From contig NC_046675.1 in NCBI RefSeq assembly GCF_003369915.1, positions 29,512,001 to 29,576,000 of the forward strand: a DNA stretch of 64,000 nucleotides, given 5' to 3'. Under the pieces are notes generated by a model. The model was not told the origin of the DNA, did not search any database, and was given only the letters and a program-made list of their open reading frames with translations. The stretch is from Drosophila miranda (taxonomy: Eukaryota > Arthropoda > Insecta > Diptera > Drosophilidae). The position numbers were made by a program, and so were the translations under genes. Below are positions 46,944 through 58,440 of this stretch, piece after piece. Position 1 is the first letter of the stretch; each line of letters begins with the position of its first letter.

Positions 46944-48156
46944 ATGTTAATAAACCTTTGTCGGGTTTGTGGCAAGAGTAACATCTGCCCGAAAGCCTTA
47001 CCGCTATTCGAACCTAGAAATCGAAAGCTACTGAGGTATATATATGATCTGACTGGGATTCGAGTAAGCTTTAGCCTTGTATGTTTCGTCTCCGATATTG
47101 CACGATTTATGTATATGAGTTGTTTGTATTGTTTAGCTGCTTTGTCATTCCAATTCTCCCCACATGGTGTGCTTCTGCTGCCAGATGGACATAAAGACAG
47201 CCAATGTTTTTCGCAGGCAGTGCATTAAAGTGCAACAGAAATGGTCGCCGATGGAGAAGAAAACTGAAGATCAGACGCCAAAAATTCGCCGGAGTGTTCG
47301 ATGTTCTAGACGACGACCGGTCTTGCATTTGCCTGTAGAACCTTTGCAAATAGTTGATGTTGTAATGAAAACGGAAAACGAATTCATACAAGCAACAACT
47401 GTCAACAATGAGGTTGACCAACTGGCTTGGACTTCCGCAGAACAGGTCGCCATATATACCGAGGCTAGTCCAGACGAAACCGATCATGACAGCTCCTCCA
47501 GTTCCGATAAAGACTACAGCGCACAACCAAAGCTACAGCTCCACAAATGCAATCTGTGTGGCATCGTTAAGAACAACAAAGCATCGCTGGTGAGGCACGA
47601 GTACACGCATACTGGCGAAAGGCCGCATCCCTGCAAGTATGGGCGAATATATACCCCGTGTATACCACGATACTAATCTTGGACTCTTTACAGGGAATGT
47701 CCGAAAGCTTTTCTTTCCGGAAACGAACTTCGCGCCCACATGCTCACACAACATACAAAGGAACCACCATTTCCCTGCCGCTATTGCGAGCGGAAATATT
47801 TCTCGTCGATAGGGCGAAAGAAGCACGAACGCGTCCACACAAATGAACGGCCCTTTGTTTGCGAACAGTGCGGCAAGGCATTCACCAGAGGGTGCATCAT
47901 GAAGCAGCACATGCTTTCCCACACGGGACAGAGGATGTTCAAGTGAGTTGCCGAATCTCCAGCAATAATATGGTATAATTATGCAGATCGTTCTTTTTGC
48001 AGTTGTGATATTTGCAATCGTTCCTTTACGCTCAAGAAACATCTTGTCACGCATTACATATCGAACACACATAAACGTAATGCTGCAGCGCAAAAGGTTG
48101 TGCTCCCTGGGGGAGAAAACTGTGCCAACAATAAGCAGCAGAAGACAGAATTATAA
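46944..48156 (+). CDS. ZAD-C2H2 zinc-finger protein A
   Basis: Four exons: 46944-47063, 47137-47636, 47694-47942, 48003-48156; 340 residues. The N-terminal ZAD (zinc-finger associated domain, a dimerisation module) has its first Cys pair in NLCRVCGK and its second in MVCFCC, split by a phase-0 intron after LTGIR. An acidic, Ser-rich linker follows. Five C-terminal C2H2 fingers begin at HKCNLCGI, HPCKECPK, FPCRYCER, FVCEQCGK and NCDICNRS, joined by TGERP/TNERP-type linkers. ZAD proteins are insect DNA-binding transcription factors, many germline or embryonic. The 85A cluster in D. melanogaster includes ranshi, ouib, nom, CG8145, CG8159 and M1BP; I cannot assign orthology. The next gene starts only about 220 bp downstream and shares the ZAD intron position, so these are tandem duplicates. 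Confidence 0.88.
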
Positions 48157-48376
48157 TTATAGTTTCTAGAAGTTCACAAGTCTAGCACTAGACTAGCATT
48201 GCTGTAGATTCCTTGAATATTTTTGTTTACTTTTAAAACTACCCCTAAATTCGCGCCCTTCAAAGCAGCAACAAATAATTACCGCGTCTTCCAGTGAATG
48301 TCAACGCTGCTGCTGCTCCGATTTACATGAAACTGCATTCCATTTAGGCGAGTTTTGCAACGAGAGAGCCTCAAAG

Positions 48377-49517
48377 ATGTTAATAAATATGTGTAGAATT
48401 TGCGCCAGGCGCAATCTCTGTGAACAAAGCATAAATCTGTTCGAGCATGCCAACAGGAAAGTGGTGCGACATATTTTTATGATTGCTGGTGTTCGGGTAA
48501 GCCGGAATTGGCTAGAACTATTGAGAAACATTTAAATTTACATATCCCTATGCAAATGTCTTTGTTTTATGGATACCACAGTTGAGAGATCTGTCGAATG
48601 TTCCTGCCTTCATATGCCATTGCTGCCAGTCGGATCTCAAATTGGCAATGACCTTTCGAAAACTGTGTCTTAAAACCCAGAAACGATGGCAGCCCAAAAT
48701 CGTGGTACACGATGATTCCTCGCTTAGCGAAACCGAATGCCAAGCAACAGCTGAGCCGTTAAAGATAACAAGACAGAATTCTGGCAAAGTCAGCAAATTT
48801 AGTGAAACCGATGACGAGGCAAAGGAGCCGGAAGAACCGTTTATAATAATGCTGGAAGAGCAGCCAACGAGCAGTCTTTTCGTATGTGAACAAATCGATG
48901 AGGATGAGCCAGAGGAAATCTGCAGCGAAGAGGAGCAGTCCACTGCTGATCCCATACTAACCAAAAATAACCACAAAGTCACAAAGCAGGAAGACGAACC
49001 CTACATATGCGAACAATGTGGAAGGCATTCCCATTCAAAGACTGTATTTGAGCGACACATGCGAAAGCACACGGGTGAGCGCCCGTATGGCTGCCTGTAA
49101 GAATCATGACAAAGCTCGTAATAGCACAATGTATTAAATCCAAATTATTATGTTTGCAGCGAATGTACCGCCAAGTTCCTCACGGCTGCCGAACTCCGCT
49201 CCCATCATCGTGTCCACACGGGAGAACGACCGTTTGCCTGTCGCTATTGTGAGCGGCGGTATGTGAGCTACATGGGCAGATTGAAGCACGAGAGAATCCA
49301 TACCAATGAGCGGCCTTTTGTCTGCGCCGAGTGCGGCAAGACATTCACGAATTCCTATATACTGAAGAATCATATGCTTGTGCATACGGGCGAGCGACAA
49401 TTTCGATGTGATCTCTGTGAGCGATCTTTCCAGCGTAAGACGCATCTGCGGACGCATTTCCAATCGAACACGCACAAGCAGAACGTCATGAAGCAGCAGC
49501 AAGGCGGTGTCATGTGA
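48377..49517 (+). CDS. ZAD-C2H2 zinc-finger protein B
   Basis: Three exons: 48377-48496, 48582-49096, 49160-49517; 330 residues. ZAD Cys pairs are in NMCRICAR and FICHCC, with the same phase-0 intron as its neighbours (after IAGVR). The linker is acidic (EEPEEICSEEEQ-like). Five fingers follow, starting YICEQCGR, YGCLECTA, FACRYCER, FVCAECGK and FRCDLCER. The intron that separates the fourth and fifth fingers in genes A, C and D is missing here; the coding sequence runs straight through GERQFRCDL. The VSYMGRLKHER finger is close to the ouib/ranshi/CG8159 group of melanogaster, but I do not assign a name. Probably a nuclear sequence-specific regulator. Confidence 0.9.
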
Positions 49518-49733
49518 AATCTTTTAGAATAATTCATATTAGCAGGGAACCAAATAGAAAAGAAACTTAGTTTAAACGAGACTTTGTTTTGCGGTCTTAT
49601 TTCGAGCCAGTGTTGCATGGCGACACCTGTACGTGTGGGCGTTGCGCTGCGAATGGTCAACAGTTGTGTGGGTGGAATGTCTTTGTTTACAATTATCAAT
49701 TATTGAGTATTATTACCCATTTGTTGAACTAAA

Positions 49734-51119
49734 ATGCTGAAAAACGTTTGTCGCATTTGCGCCAGTAACACGGACGACAGCAAAGCATTAAAGCTCTTCA
49801 TGAGCAGCACGCGGGAGCTGGTGCAACAAATCAATTTAATCGCCGGCATTTTGGTAAGCTCTAAGGAATCCAAGATAAATACGTTTAAATCAATCGTTTG
49901 CCCTACCACAGCTTCAATTCGATCCCGATTTACCCGATTGGATATGCGAAAGATGTCAGACAGCCTTGCAGGGTGCAATAGAGTTCCGTGACCAATGTCT
50001 GAGCAGCCAAGATAAGTTCAAAAGATTCGATGGGACGCTTACTGAGGGCTCCCGGCCTGCTTCCACCCACCTATTCTGTTTACGACGTAGTACGCGCTCC
50101 CAGAAACAGCTGGACGCTGCCACTGAACTAAAGAATCCGCCCAGTCCCATAGAAGTAATGATCAAAGTCGAGAACCTGAGCAATGGCCATGAAGAAGACG
50201 ATGGTGTTGATCATCTGGACACTAGCAACGAAACAGATCTGGACTTCGTAATTAAAGAGTTTCCCCTGTCAGAAGAGGATGATGTGCCTGGCCCCGCAGC
50301 TAAGATCCGAAGAGGTCGACGAAAGAGGTGCTCAAGTGAAAAGCGCCAAAAAACAGCTCTAACCGTCTTCTTCTGCGATCAATGTGGCACCAATATCACT
50401 GGAAAAACCTCCTTTGATCGCCACCTGCGTAAGCACAGCGGCGTCCGACCTTTCCAGTGCCAGTAAGATGAGAAAACTAAGAAATTTCACTGCAGTTTTT
50501 AATCGTTTTGGTCTCTTAGACTCTGCCCCACCCGCTTTCTATCTGCTGGGGAGCTGAAAGGCCATCAGGTGATGCATACTGGGGATCGTAATTTCCCCTG
50601 CCGCTACTGCGATCGCAGCTATGTCAACTACAGCGGGCGGCTACGTCACGAACGCACTCATACCAATGATAGGCCTTTTGTCTGCTCCCAGTGTTCCAAG
50701 GGCTTCACTAATTCGTACATTCTAAAGAACCATATGCTGATCCATACGGGCGAGCGCTTGTTTAGGCAAGAAACCGACTCATTGTTGTTCAATTTGTTGT
50801 ATTACCAGAGCTATGTATTTGCAGATGTGAGCTGTGCCAGCGTTCGTTTTCGCGACCAACCCACTTGAAGACCCACTATCGCTCGAATACGCACAAGCAT
50901 AATATGGAAAAAGCAAAGGCCGAGAAACAACAGCTGGCCGACTGCTTGCAAATGGCTCTGCCACAGCAGGCGGAGCAGACTGAATTCCTGGTGGAGCAGC
51001 AGCAACCGGCATTGGGCTTCACGATAGAAGTTCCTTTGCCCCTGGAGCAGGCATCCTCATTGGATCTAGCCGCTCAACAGCTCTTGGGACCAACAACCTT
51101 AGTATTTAGTACAAACTAA
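49734..51119 (+). CDS. ZAD-C2H2 zinc-finger protein C (contains a GC-AG intron)
   Basis: Four exons: 49734-49853, 49912-50462, 50520-50765, 50825-51119; 403 residues. ZAD Cys pairs are in NVCRICAS and WICERC, split by the phase-0 intron after IAGIL. The linker is acidic with Lys/Arg-rich patches. Five fingers begin FFCDQCGT, CQLCPTRF, FPCRYCDR, FVCSQCSK and RCELCQRS. The last intron starts AG|GCAAGA, a GC donor, and ends TTTGCAG; retaining it would end the fifth finger before it forms, whereas splicing restores ERLFRCELC in the same phase as genes A and D. A Gln/Leu-rich tail follows the fingers. Predicted nuclear DNA-binding regulator in the same tandem cluster. Confidence 0.88.
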
Positions 51120-51557
51120 ACCAATGACAACGAAAAGCCAAATATATAGTTTATACTTTAATTTCATTAAGTCTTTGTGGAGATCTCGAGATCTTCTTAC
51201 GACTGTTTTGAGTCAGTGTTGTACGGCAACAATTTTTATCAAGAAATCGTACAAATTATAAAAACCTGAGAAGGGCCTTTTTCGCTCCATGTAGGGTAAA
51301 TGTAGGGTTGTTTTTTTGTGCAACATCGAGTCGATGTCATCGATGACAGCGCGCTACTTCCAGTTCCGTTGCAGGTCCAACAAAACGCACACTTGTTTTA
51401 TAAAAACAATGATTTTGTTTGATTTGAAGGATAGAGTTTATTAATGATAAGATGTTATTACATCAACTCAAATCTATTACATTATTGCTGAAATGCTATT
51501 TGTCTGTATAATCCATAATCGCGCCAAGCTTAAATTTATAATGGTGCATCTCTAGTC
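51120..51557. other. Spacer between convergent ZAD genes C and D
   Basis: The 3' ends of gene C (+) and gene D (-) face each other here. The sequence is AT-rich; a short GAGATCTCGAGATCT-type palindrome is near 51181. No further gene is seen. Confidence 0.6.
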
Positions 51558-53039
51558 CTAAACTATTAAACTATCCTCCTCCACATCCTCCAATTTAAGT
51601 TCCTTTTTCTGCTCTCTCTCCAGTGTGATCCCGGCCTTCTCCATATGCCGTTTGTGCACTCCCGAACGGAAATGTGTATTCAGATGGGTGGGGAGCATGA
51701 AAGACTTGTCGCACAGCTCGCACCTTCAAAATCGAATAAGTTTTTCAAAGCAATTCCAGCGGGGTATTTTGCATTTTACTCACCTGTAAGCGCGCTCGCC
51801 GGAATGTATTAACATATGGTTCTTAAGAATGTACCCGGTGGTGAAAGCCTTGCCGCATGTGCCACAGACATAGGGACGTTCATTGGTGTGGGTACGCTCA
51901 TGCTTAACGCGAGTGGTGTAATCGGTGAAACAGCGTCCGCAGTACTGGCAAGCGAACGGACGCTCTCCGGTGTGCTTACGCATGTGCCGCTTCAGTTCGG
52001 ACGTGGTGCAGAAGCGAGAGTTGCACAGTCTACAAATCAATATGCAGTTTAATGAAAATTATAGCTTCTGTCGGGTGGGATATACTCACTCGCAACCAAA
52101 CTGCTTATCGCCGCGGTGGCGACGACAGTGTAGCTCGAAGGCCATGCGGCCCTTGATGTGATTGCCACACTGCTCACAAATGTAGACGCCGCCTGTTCCA
52201 CGGCGGCGTGGATCATCAGAACGTACTTTCGGTTTGGGCGGCAGACTGGACTTCTTTACAACGCTGTTCTCATGCTCATACTCATCGTCCAGGACGTTGT
52301 CCAGCACGGCCACTTCGTCATCAGAATCGTAAACATAGCCCTCATTTCCATCGCCTGTAATAAGTTCCCCAGCAGCATCTATCATTTCTGTCTCCTGAAG
52401 ACTTTGTTCCTCAATATCTTCGTCTGCCATGAGGCTTTCGTATTCGGCCTCCTCTATAAGCGATGCTCCGTCGTCCTCCGTCACGTTGTTTTCGGCAACG
52501 TCGAAATATTCATTGTCGTATTCGATTTTTTCATCAATATCGTCCTCCTCCTCACCCTCCTCTTTTGGTTCTATATCATCAATATAAGTTTCTACAGTTT
52601 CGATCTCTTCGGGGGGCTGGGCCCTCTTGTCGACGTCCGCCTCCTCCATCTCCTCGACGTCAGTGCCCAAGACTGCGGCCTGGTAGTACGCGGGTATCAC
52701 CATTTGCTGTTCTTCGGTTAGTCCCATCAGGAGACTGCGCTGGGCGGCAATGCAACGCTCGCGAAATTTGCTTGCAGCACTTAGTTCCATTACGCAGCAT
52801 TCGCAAATTAGTTCAGGTAAACATCCAAAAGACTCCAGCTACGAAAAGTATGTTTGCTAAAACTATTCAGAATAATTTCTGGCGCAAAAATACAGTACCC
52901 GCAATCCAGTGAGCGTCTCAATGTTCTCAACCATCTTTGGATTTGATTTGTCAAACAAGCGAGGGGATCTTTTGATGCTTGCATACTTGGCACACACCCG
53001 GCAAGTGCTTTTCAAATGTTTTACCGACGACTTCGACAT
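51558..53039 (-). CDS. ZAD-C2H2 zinc-finger protein D, long acidic linker (M1BP-like candidate)
   Basis: Four exons on the minus strand: 52899-53039, 52090-52838, 51784-52029, 51558-51723; 433 residues from MSKSSVKHLK. ZAD Cys pairs lie in STCRVCAK and LICECC. The linker (about residues 85-265) is strongly acidic. Five fingers begin YICEQCGN, GCELCNSR, FACQYCGR, YVCGTCGK and YRCELCDK. Intron phases (0, 2, 2) equal those of genes A and C. Its strand, its place next to the VPS35L and phosphatase genes, its length and the acidic linker make it the best candidate here for M1BP (CG9797, about 418 residues), the factor that binds promoter Motif 1; this is inference. A hAT-like transposon lies only 70 bp upstream of its start codon. 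Confidence 0.9.
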
Positions 53040-53108
53040 CTTTTTGGTTGCAAGTGTAACAATTTGCACTTTTTACAATAAAACTGCGAGCTCAAAAAGT
53101 AAACGCGT

Positions 53109-54011
53109 TAGTGATGTAAAAACCCATCGATGCATCGAGCATCGATGTTTTTTGCCGATGTTTACCGATGTTTTCCGGTGTTTTTGCTGGTACCGATGTT
53201 GAGCGATTCATCGATGTTTTGCAAAACATCGATCGTTTAATTTCAAATCATTGCGTATTTGTCTTCTGTAAGCAGCAACACAGCAATGTCAAATAAAGTA
53301 AACATATTTGACTTAAAATGAATCAAATTTACTATAGATGGTATACATTTGTTTAAATATGAAACTGCGAACGCCGTTAACATCATTCGAAGGCAACCCG
53401 TTGTGTGTTTGGGAAGGTATGAAGAGTACTGTTCAGTCACAGACATATACCTTAATATAACATTAATATTACAGAATATACAGTACAATCTCATACACAA
53501 ATACTCATAAATACAATTGTCCATGTCACTTCATGTCAATGAATATGACGACACGACAATTACATTAGCAACTAAGAATAGACAATTGCACTTGTAAACT
53601 CGAACCCACCAAAAAGGGTGAAGCAATAAACTATTTACTCTATTGCTGCCAAGTACCTAAGTAAATGCACTGAAATGTAACTCCCGCACAGAGAAAGTGC
53701 ACCCTATCTAAAAATACACTCACATGGAGCCTGTGCGTTCCTTCCCATACAATAAGAGTACCACTGCTAGCTATATAAGGAGATCCATTTGTTCAATAAA
53801 ACTCAGTATCAGAAACAGTACCACAACTGCCTGTCACTAATTTTCCCATCGCAATCATCAGAGGCTGTCGCCGTGTCTTCAGATCCTGATTTCGCGGTCA
53901 TACATCGATGCATCGAAGAATAAATCCGATGTATCATCCAACATCGATGTTTGATTTTGACAACATCGATGGACATCGACATCGATGTTTTCATTCAAAT
54001 TTACATCACTA
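53109..54011. mobile_element. Non-autonomous hAT-like transposon with CATCGATG subterminal repeats
   Basis: Perfect 12-bp terminal inverted repeats TAGTGATGTAAA (53109-53120 and, reversed, 54000-54011) are flanked by a perfect 8-bp target duplication AAACGCGT (53101-53108 and 54012-54019). Eight-base duplications and TAG-type termini are typical of the hAT superfamily. Subterminal arrays of CATCGATG occur at 53125, 53140 and 53209 on the left, and at 53903, 53942, 53964 and 53980 on the right, with more degenerate copies between. There is no transposase frame. The centre (about 53240-53880) differs in character and may be a nested LTR. The element separates the start codons of ZAD gene D and the VPS35L orthologue. 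Confidence 0.85.
53430..53817 (+). mobile_element. Candidate nested solo LTR inside the hAT-like element
   Basis: A 388-bp segment runs from TGTTCAGTCACAG to TCAGAAACA, with TG...CA ends, between 4-bp GTAC repeats (53426-53429 and 53818-53821). Near its end is a TATA box (TATATAAG, 53772-53779) 33 bp from an initiator-like TCAGT (A at 53805), and an AATAAA signal (53795-53800), as in LTR promoters. Against it, the part after the presumed start site is only about 13 bp, unusually short, and a 4-bp duplication can occur by chance. Confidence 0.4.
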
Positions 54012-54135
54012 AAACGCGTCGCTTGTCAGCTGGATTTTGCCATTCACAGCGTGCGCGGTCATATGGTCAGTCGCCGCGAAGCTGTACATATTGAACAGCT
54101 GTGTCTGTGATGCCGACAACAACAACCAGGACGCT

Positions 54136-57100
54136 ATGTCGAATTTGGATTGGTAGGTTTTCAAGAAAAATATACAACTAATTGTTGATTTATAATCCCA
54201 TTTGACTGCAGGGTGTGCGTGCCGCGTTTGTATGAAGTAAGAAAAAACCACTTGGCTGGCCGTGCTACGCTGGAGCACCCGCTAAAACAGCAGACAGTCA
54301 CGGTGAGTTTTGGAATATGACGCCCTCTATGACTTGAATTTATAAATAATCGTAATTCTTGTAACCAGGTGGTGGACATTAATCCTTTGAGCCTGGCTCT
54401 GGAGGGTACTGATCCGCTTTCACAATTTGCGCGCCAAGATGAAGAACTGAATGATCCACTCTCCCAAATGGTCAGCGAACTCGTAAGTGCACAATCCCCC
54501 AACCACCTTTGGACTAAACCTTCCTCTTCCCCAGGACCTAAAGTCGAAGCGTCGCGAACGTGATAGAATAGAGCCAGAGGATAATACCCTGCAATGGAGC
54601 ACAAGGCGCTTGGGTATTCTCAATCGCTTCACTACCAATGAGAAGCTATCGCTATCGACCAGTTTTCTGGTCGCCTCTGGCAGCTTGGACGGCGGCAATG
54701 AAAGCAGTAAGTTGTGTGGAATACTCGCTTGGGCCTCTCCTAACAAATTCAATCCCAGTCAAAGCACAAACTGTGGTGGCAGACAAGACCAAGTATCGGC
54801 TGGAGCAGCTGGATTATTTCGATGATGGCACTATGCGCCACATGATGGACCTTACGCAACCGGAATACATTCAGAGATTCGAGCAACTCAAGCAGGAGCT
54901 CACCCAATCCTGGCACAACGATCAACGAGTGAAGGCTCTGAAGATTGCCATACAGTGTGCCAAGATGTTGGCAGACACCACTGTCCTGCAGTTCTATCCC
55001 AGCCAGTATGTCCTCATTACGGACATTTTGGATGTCTTCGGAAAATTGGTGTACGACAGACTGCAGGCCAAGGCATCGGGACTGCCTGGTGCTTCGGCGG
55101 CCACATTGGAACGCGAACGTGAAGCTGCTCGGGATACGTGCCAGAATTGGTTCTATAAGATTGCCTCCATACGAGAGCTGCTTCCGCGCTTGTACCTGGA
55201 ATTGTCCATCTTCAAGTGCTATGAGTTCTTAACATCCGATCGCGAGGAATACGAGAAGTTACTGCGACGTCTAACGCATCAATTGAGGGGCATTGCGGAT
55301 CCCCTCGTTTCCAGCTATGCGCGTTGCTATCTAGTGCGCATGGGCGTGACTGTAACGCCCAGCAAGACATATATTCGTGAGAATTTCGGTGATCTATTCA
55401 TTGTTTACCCTCAGGTGAGTGGAAGTACTCTCTTAATGGCTTAATTTGATCAATATTTCTTTAATAGATCTTTCGATTTGTGGCACGTTTTAATCTGCAT
55501 CCGGAGATTGTCACAGCCAGCTCGTATCTGCAGCTATATGCACCAGCATTCGACTATATGCTGCTGTGTTTAGTGCACAAATGCGAGCTTCACACGCAGG
55601 ATATGCTCAACGAGTGCAAGCAACTGAAGAACAAGTGAGTATGAGTCCATATCTTTCAATAAAACCCATTCAACCTCTTCCATACATTGCCAGCGGCGCA
55701 ATACTGATGTCCATTCTGAGTTCCTTCAAATCCGAGTTCATTGCCACAAATGCATTGGAGTTTGTAGAGCTGATAAATACCTCAGAGACGCCGGGAATAT
55801 CAAAATCGCAGCTGCTGCGTTCATTAGGGAGCTGCGTCAGCAGTTGTGCCCCGCTGCAGGAGCAGCGTGTGACCTTTCTAAAGGCTGCCTTTGAGACCAT
55901 CAACAAGCTGACGGATCCGAATGAATACATCAACTGTGTGGAGACCTGGGCTGTCTTTGTATCGCAGTATTTTACTGTACGTTAAGAGCGTGGCTTAAAC
56001 TCTAGATAATAACTAATTATTGATTATGTTTCAACAGATACACGAAGTGAATCGGTTGCTGGGAGAGCTGAATACACGCATGTGCTTGGGCAAGGCCTAT
56101 GAGAAGCACTATCCGCAATTGCAGAACATTCTGTCGAGGATTATGCAGAATTATCGCAGCATTGAACTGCTGCTGATACAGCCCAACTTCTTGCCCTATT
56201 TGGATCTGTTTCAAAAGGAATCAGTGCGCGTGGAGGTATGCAAGACAATACTCACATACTACAAGCAAAACAGCGAGGAATACACCTGCGATGCGGTGGT
56301 CACGAATGCTCTGATGTATCTGGGAAAGATTCTGAATGATTCTGTGAAGTAGGTGAAACTTTAGTGATTTAGAAACATTTTCCTCATTGATATTGGTGTG
56401 CTCTTCGTTCAGTGCTCTCAGCGTGGAAGATGAGAGACGACAGATATCGCAGCTCATCAATGTCTTCATACACAAAGTACACTTTGGCCGCGATTTGGAG
56501 CAGCAGCTAGGCTTCTATGTGGAGGCTAGGGGCACCTTTAGCAATCTGGATGCGGTGTATGTCACCCTAGTGCATGCTGCCTGCAAGTTGGCCACACGTA
56601 ATACCTCAAGATCCACGGGTTTCATCAAGGCCTGCATATCCTATTGTTTCATAACCATTCCGAGCATTAGCGCTGTCCAACAGCAAATGGATTTGTATCT
56701 GCTGTGCGGTCAGCTAGCCCTCAGGAATCTGTGCTTGGGACAGGGTAAGGCATTTCCTTAATTTAGGAATCAATTTCTGTATAAATAAGTTATTTTTCCT
56801 TAGCTGATGCCTGCTTTGAGGCCGCTTTGCTGCTGGTGAATGATTTGCCGGCCGCCACCGTGGACTTTGAGGGTAAACCGCGCAGCCTGGAGCGCTACTT
56901 AGTCTCATATTTGTGCAACATGCTGGCCACATTGATTGTGGTGCCCGATAGTCCAGAGCAGGGAGTGCTGTACTTTCTGCGTCTGCTCCTAGATGTCATT
57001 GGGAAGCATCAGTTCAAGGCGGACAGCACGGCGCCGAGCGTCATCTATCTGCATGCCTTGGACATGCTCTATGTGCAGTCGCTGGAAAAGTATCCCTATC

Positions 57101-57543
57101 ACATAAAGGGTGTGGTTTCCAACGATGATTTGTATGGCCATGATCCCAAGTTTCTGGCGGAGATCAACAATCTGTGTGTCCAAGTGGTGGATGTCATTCT
57201 GTTGCAGCTCAAGATCCTAGGTGTGGCCCATCAGCAGCGACAGCAGGCAGAGCTATCCCTAGATCTTTTCTTAAGGATTGTACGCTATGCGGATTTGGAA
57301 AGGGAAACTGTGTCCCAATTGGCATTGAACCTCTGGCTCTTGGCCAACAAATCGCAAACGCAGCTCGATGCAAAGACACTAGTATGTATAGCACAATATA
57401 TATTTTTCTTGTGATATTTACCTTTAATTTTGCAGCCCCAAACCTTACGCGTTGTAGAGCAGTTGTACAAACAATTGAGGGATGTAGCACCAGCGCAGGC
57501 ACAGGCCATTGCAAAGCTACTCCTGCGCATGCGCAACAGCTGA
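54136..57543 (+). CDS. VPS35L (C16orf62) orthologue, Retriever/Commander subunit
   Basis: Eleven exons: 54136-54152, 54212-54302, 54369-54482, 54535-54706, 54759-55414, 55468-55634, 55694-55976, 56038-56348, 56413-56744, 56804-57381, 57436-57543; 942 residues, near the human length of about 960. All junctions have GT-AG sites and keep phase. Shared blocks with human VPS35L include DPLS and LEGTDPLSQFA in the N-terminal region, VKALKIAIQCAKML, QFYPSQYVLITDILD, FGKLVYDR, NWFYKIASIRELLPR, GIADPLVSSYARCYL, FQKESVRVEVCKTIL, FGRDLEQQLGFYVEAR and YCFITIPS. With VPS26C and VPS29 it forms Retriever, which works in the Commander complex to recycle cargo from endosomes. It is an alpha-helical repeat protein. 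The first coding exon is only 17 bases (MSNLDW). Likely orthologue of D. melanogaster CG8202. Its start faces ZAD gene D across a transposon. Confidence 0.95.
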
Positions 57544-58440
57544 GGGATGGAGCTCCTGAGTGAAAGCAAAGCCTAGCTGCCTGCTGAGATTACTCTACAT
57601 ATTCTTATACCCCAATATGCATGAATCTTTTACGGATTCAAGGCCTGGATATACCTTCAGTTTTGTGCTTTTTTAGCTGACATTTTTGTGTGCAATTACA
57701 AATGTATGTTTATATATAAAGACTTGATACAATTTTTGACTGCAAAATGAAACGAAATTTGTTTAAAGAGTTTTGTAAAAGCGCAGTATCCCAATGCGTT
57801 TATTCAATAATACGATTGCCGGCAGGCCCGTTTGCCACAGCTATCATTTAATTTAAGCTGTGCGTTTACCAAAAATTACACCTTTCTGCTCGCCAAATCA
57901 ATCTGTTTTTTCCAGAGAGAGAAAAATATGGAACCAAAGATTAGAGAACACATCTACAGCATACACACTCTCCTTCTCTTCGTTATGCTTCATCTATGTG
58001 CTCTATAATCTTTGATTGGACCCTACTTTGGGGACTTATTCTTTAAAAGCATATTTCACATCTCAACAGATGGTATGGGAGGGTGTAAAAAGGTTTTACG
58101 AATGAAGGAGGGAAGTGTAAAAATATGATTTACATTTTGTGTGTTTTTCTTATTCTGTGTTCAGTTTTTTTTTTTGTTTTTTTGGTAGTTTAAAACATTT
58201 GAGGCATTTCTGTCGTACAAATAAATGGCTACAAAATCTATGGCTGACAAATGAGCATCGAATATTCAAGAAATCAAAAATCAACAAAACTTAAAGCGTA
58301 ATATGAATATCAAAGATATAGAGATACAATATATAACTATTCTTGTATATCGTTTGTATATATACTATATATGATGTGTAGGGTATACATATGTAGATTT
58401 ATGAGTGAGAAAAAGTATATCCAAAAGCTGGTTCTGCAGT
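57544..58440. other. Convergent 3' UTR region
   Basis: The VPS35L orthologue (+) and the phosphatase (-) end toward each other. The stretch is AT-rich, with a minus-strand AATAAA at 57798-57803, which would give the phosphatase a 3' UTR of about 640 nt. No extra gene is seen. Confidence 0.6.

Noticed and set aside
53243-53524. 93-codon minus-strand frame within the hAT-like element
   Set aside because: Does not resemble any transposase; it falls within the presumed LTR and is AT-driven.
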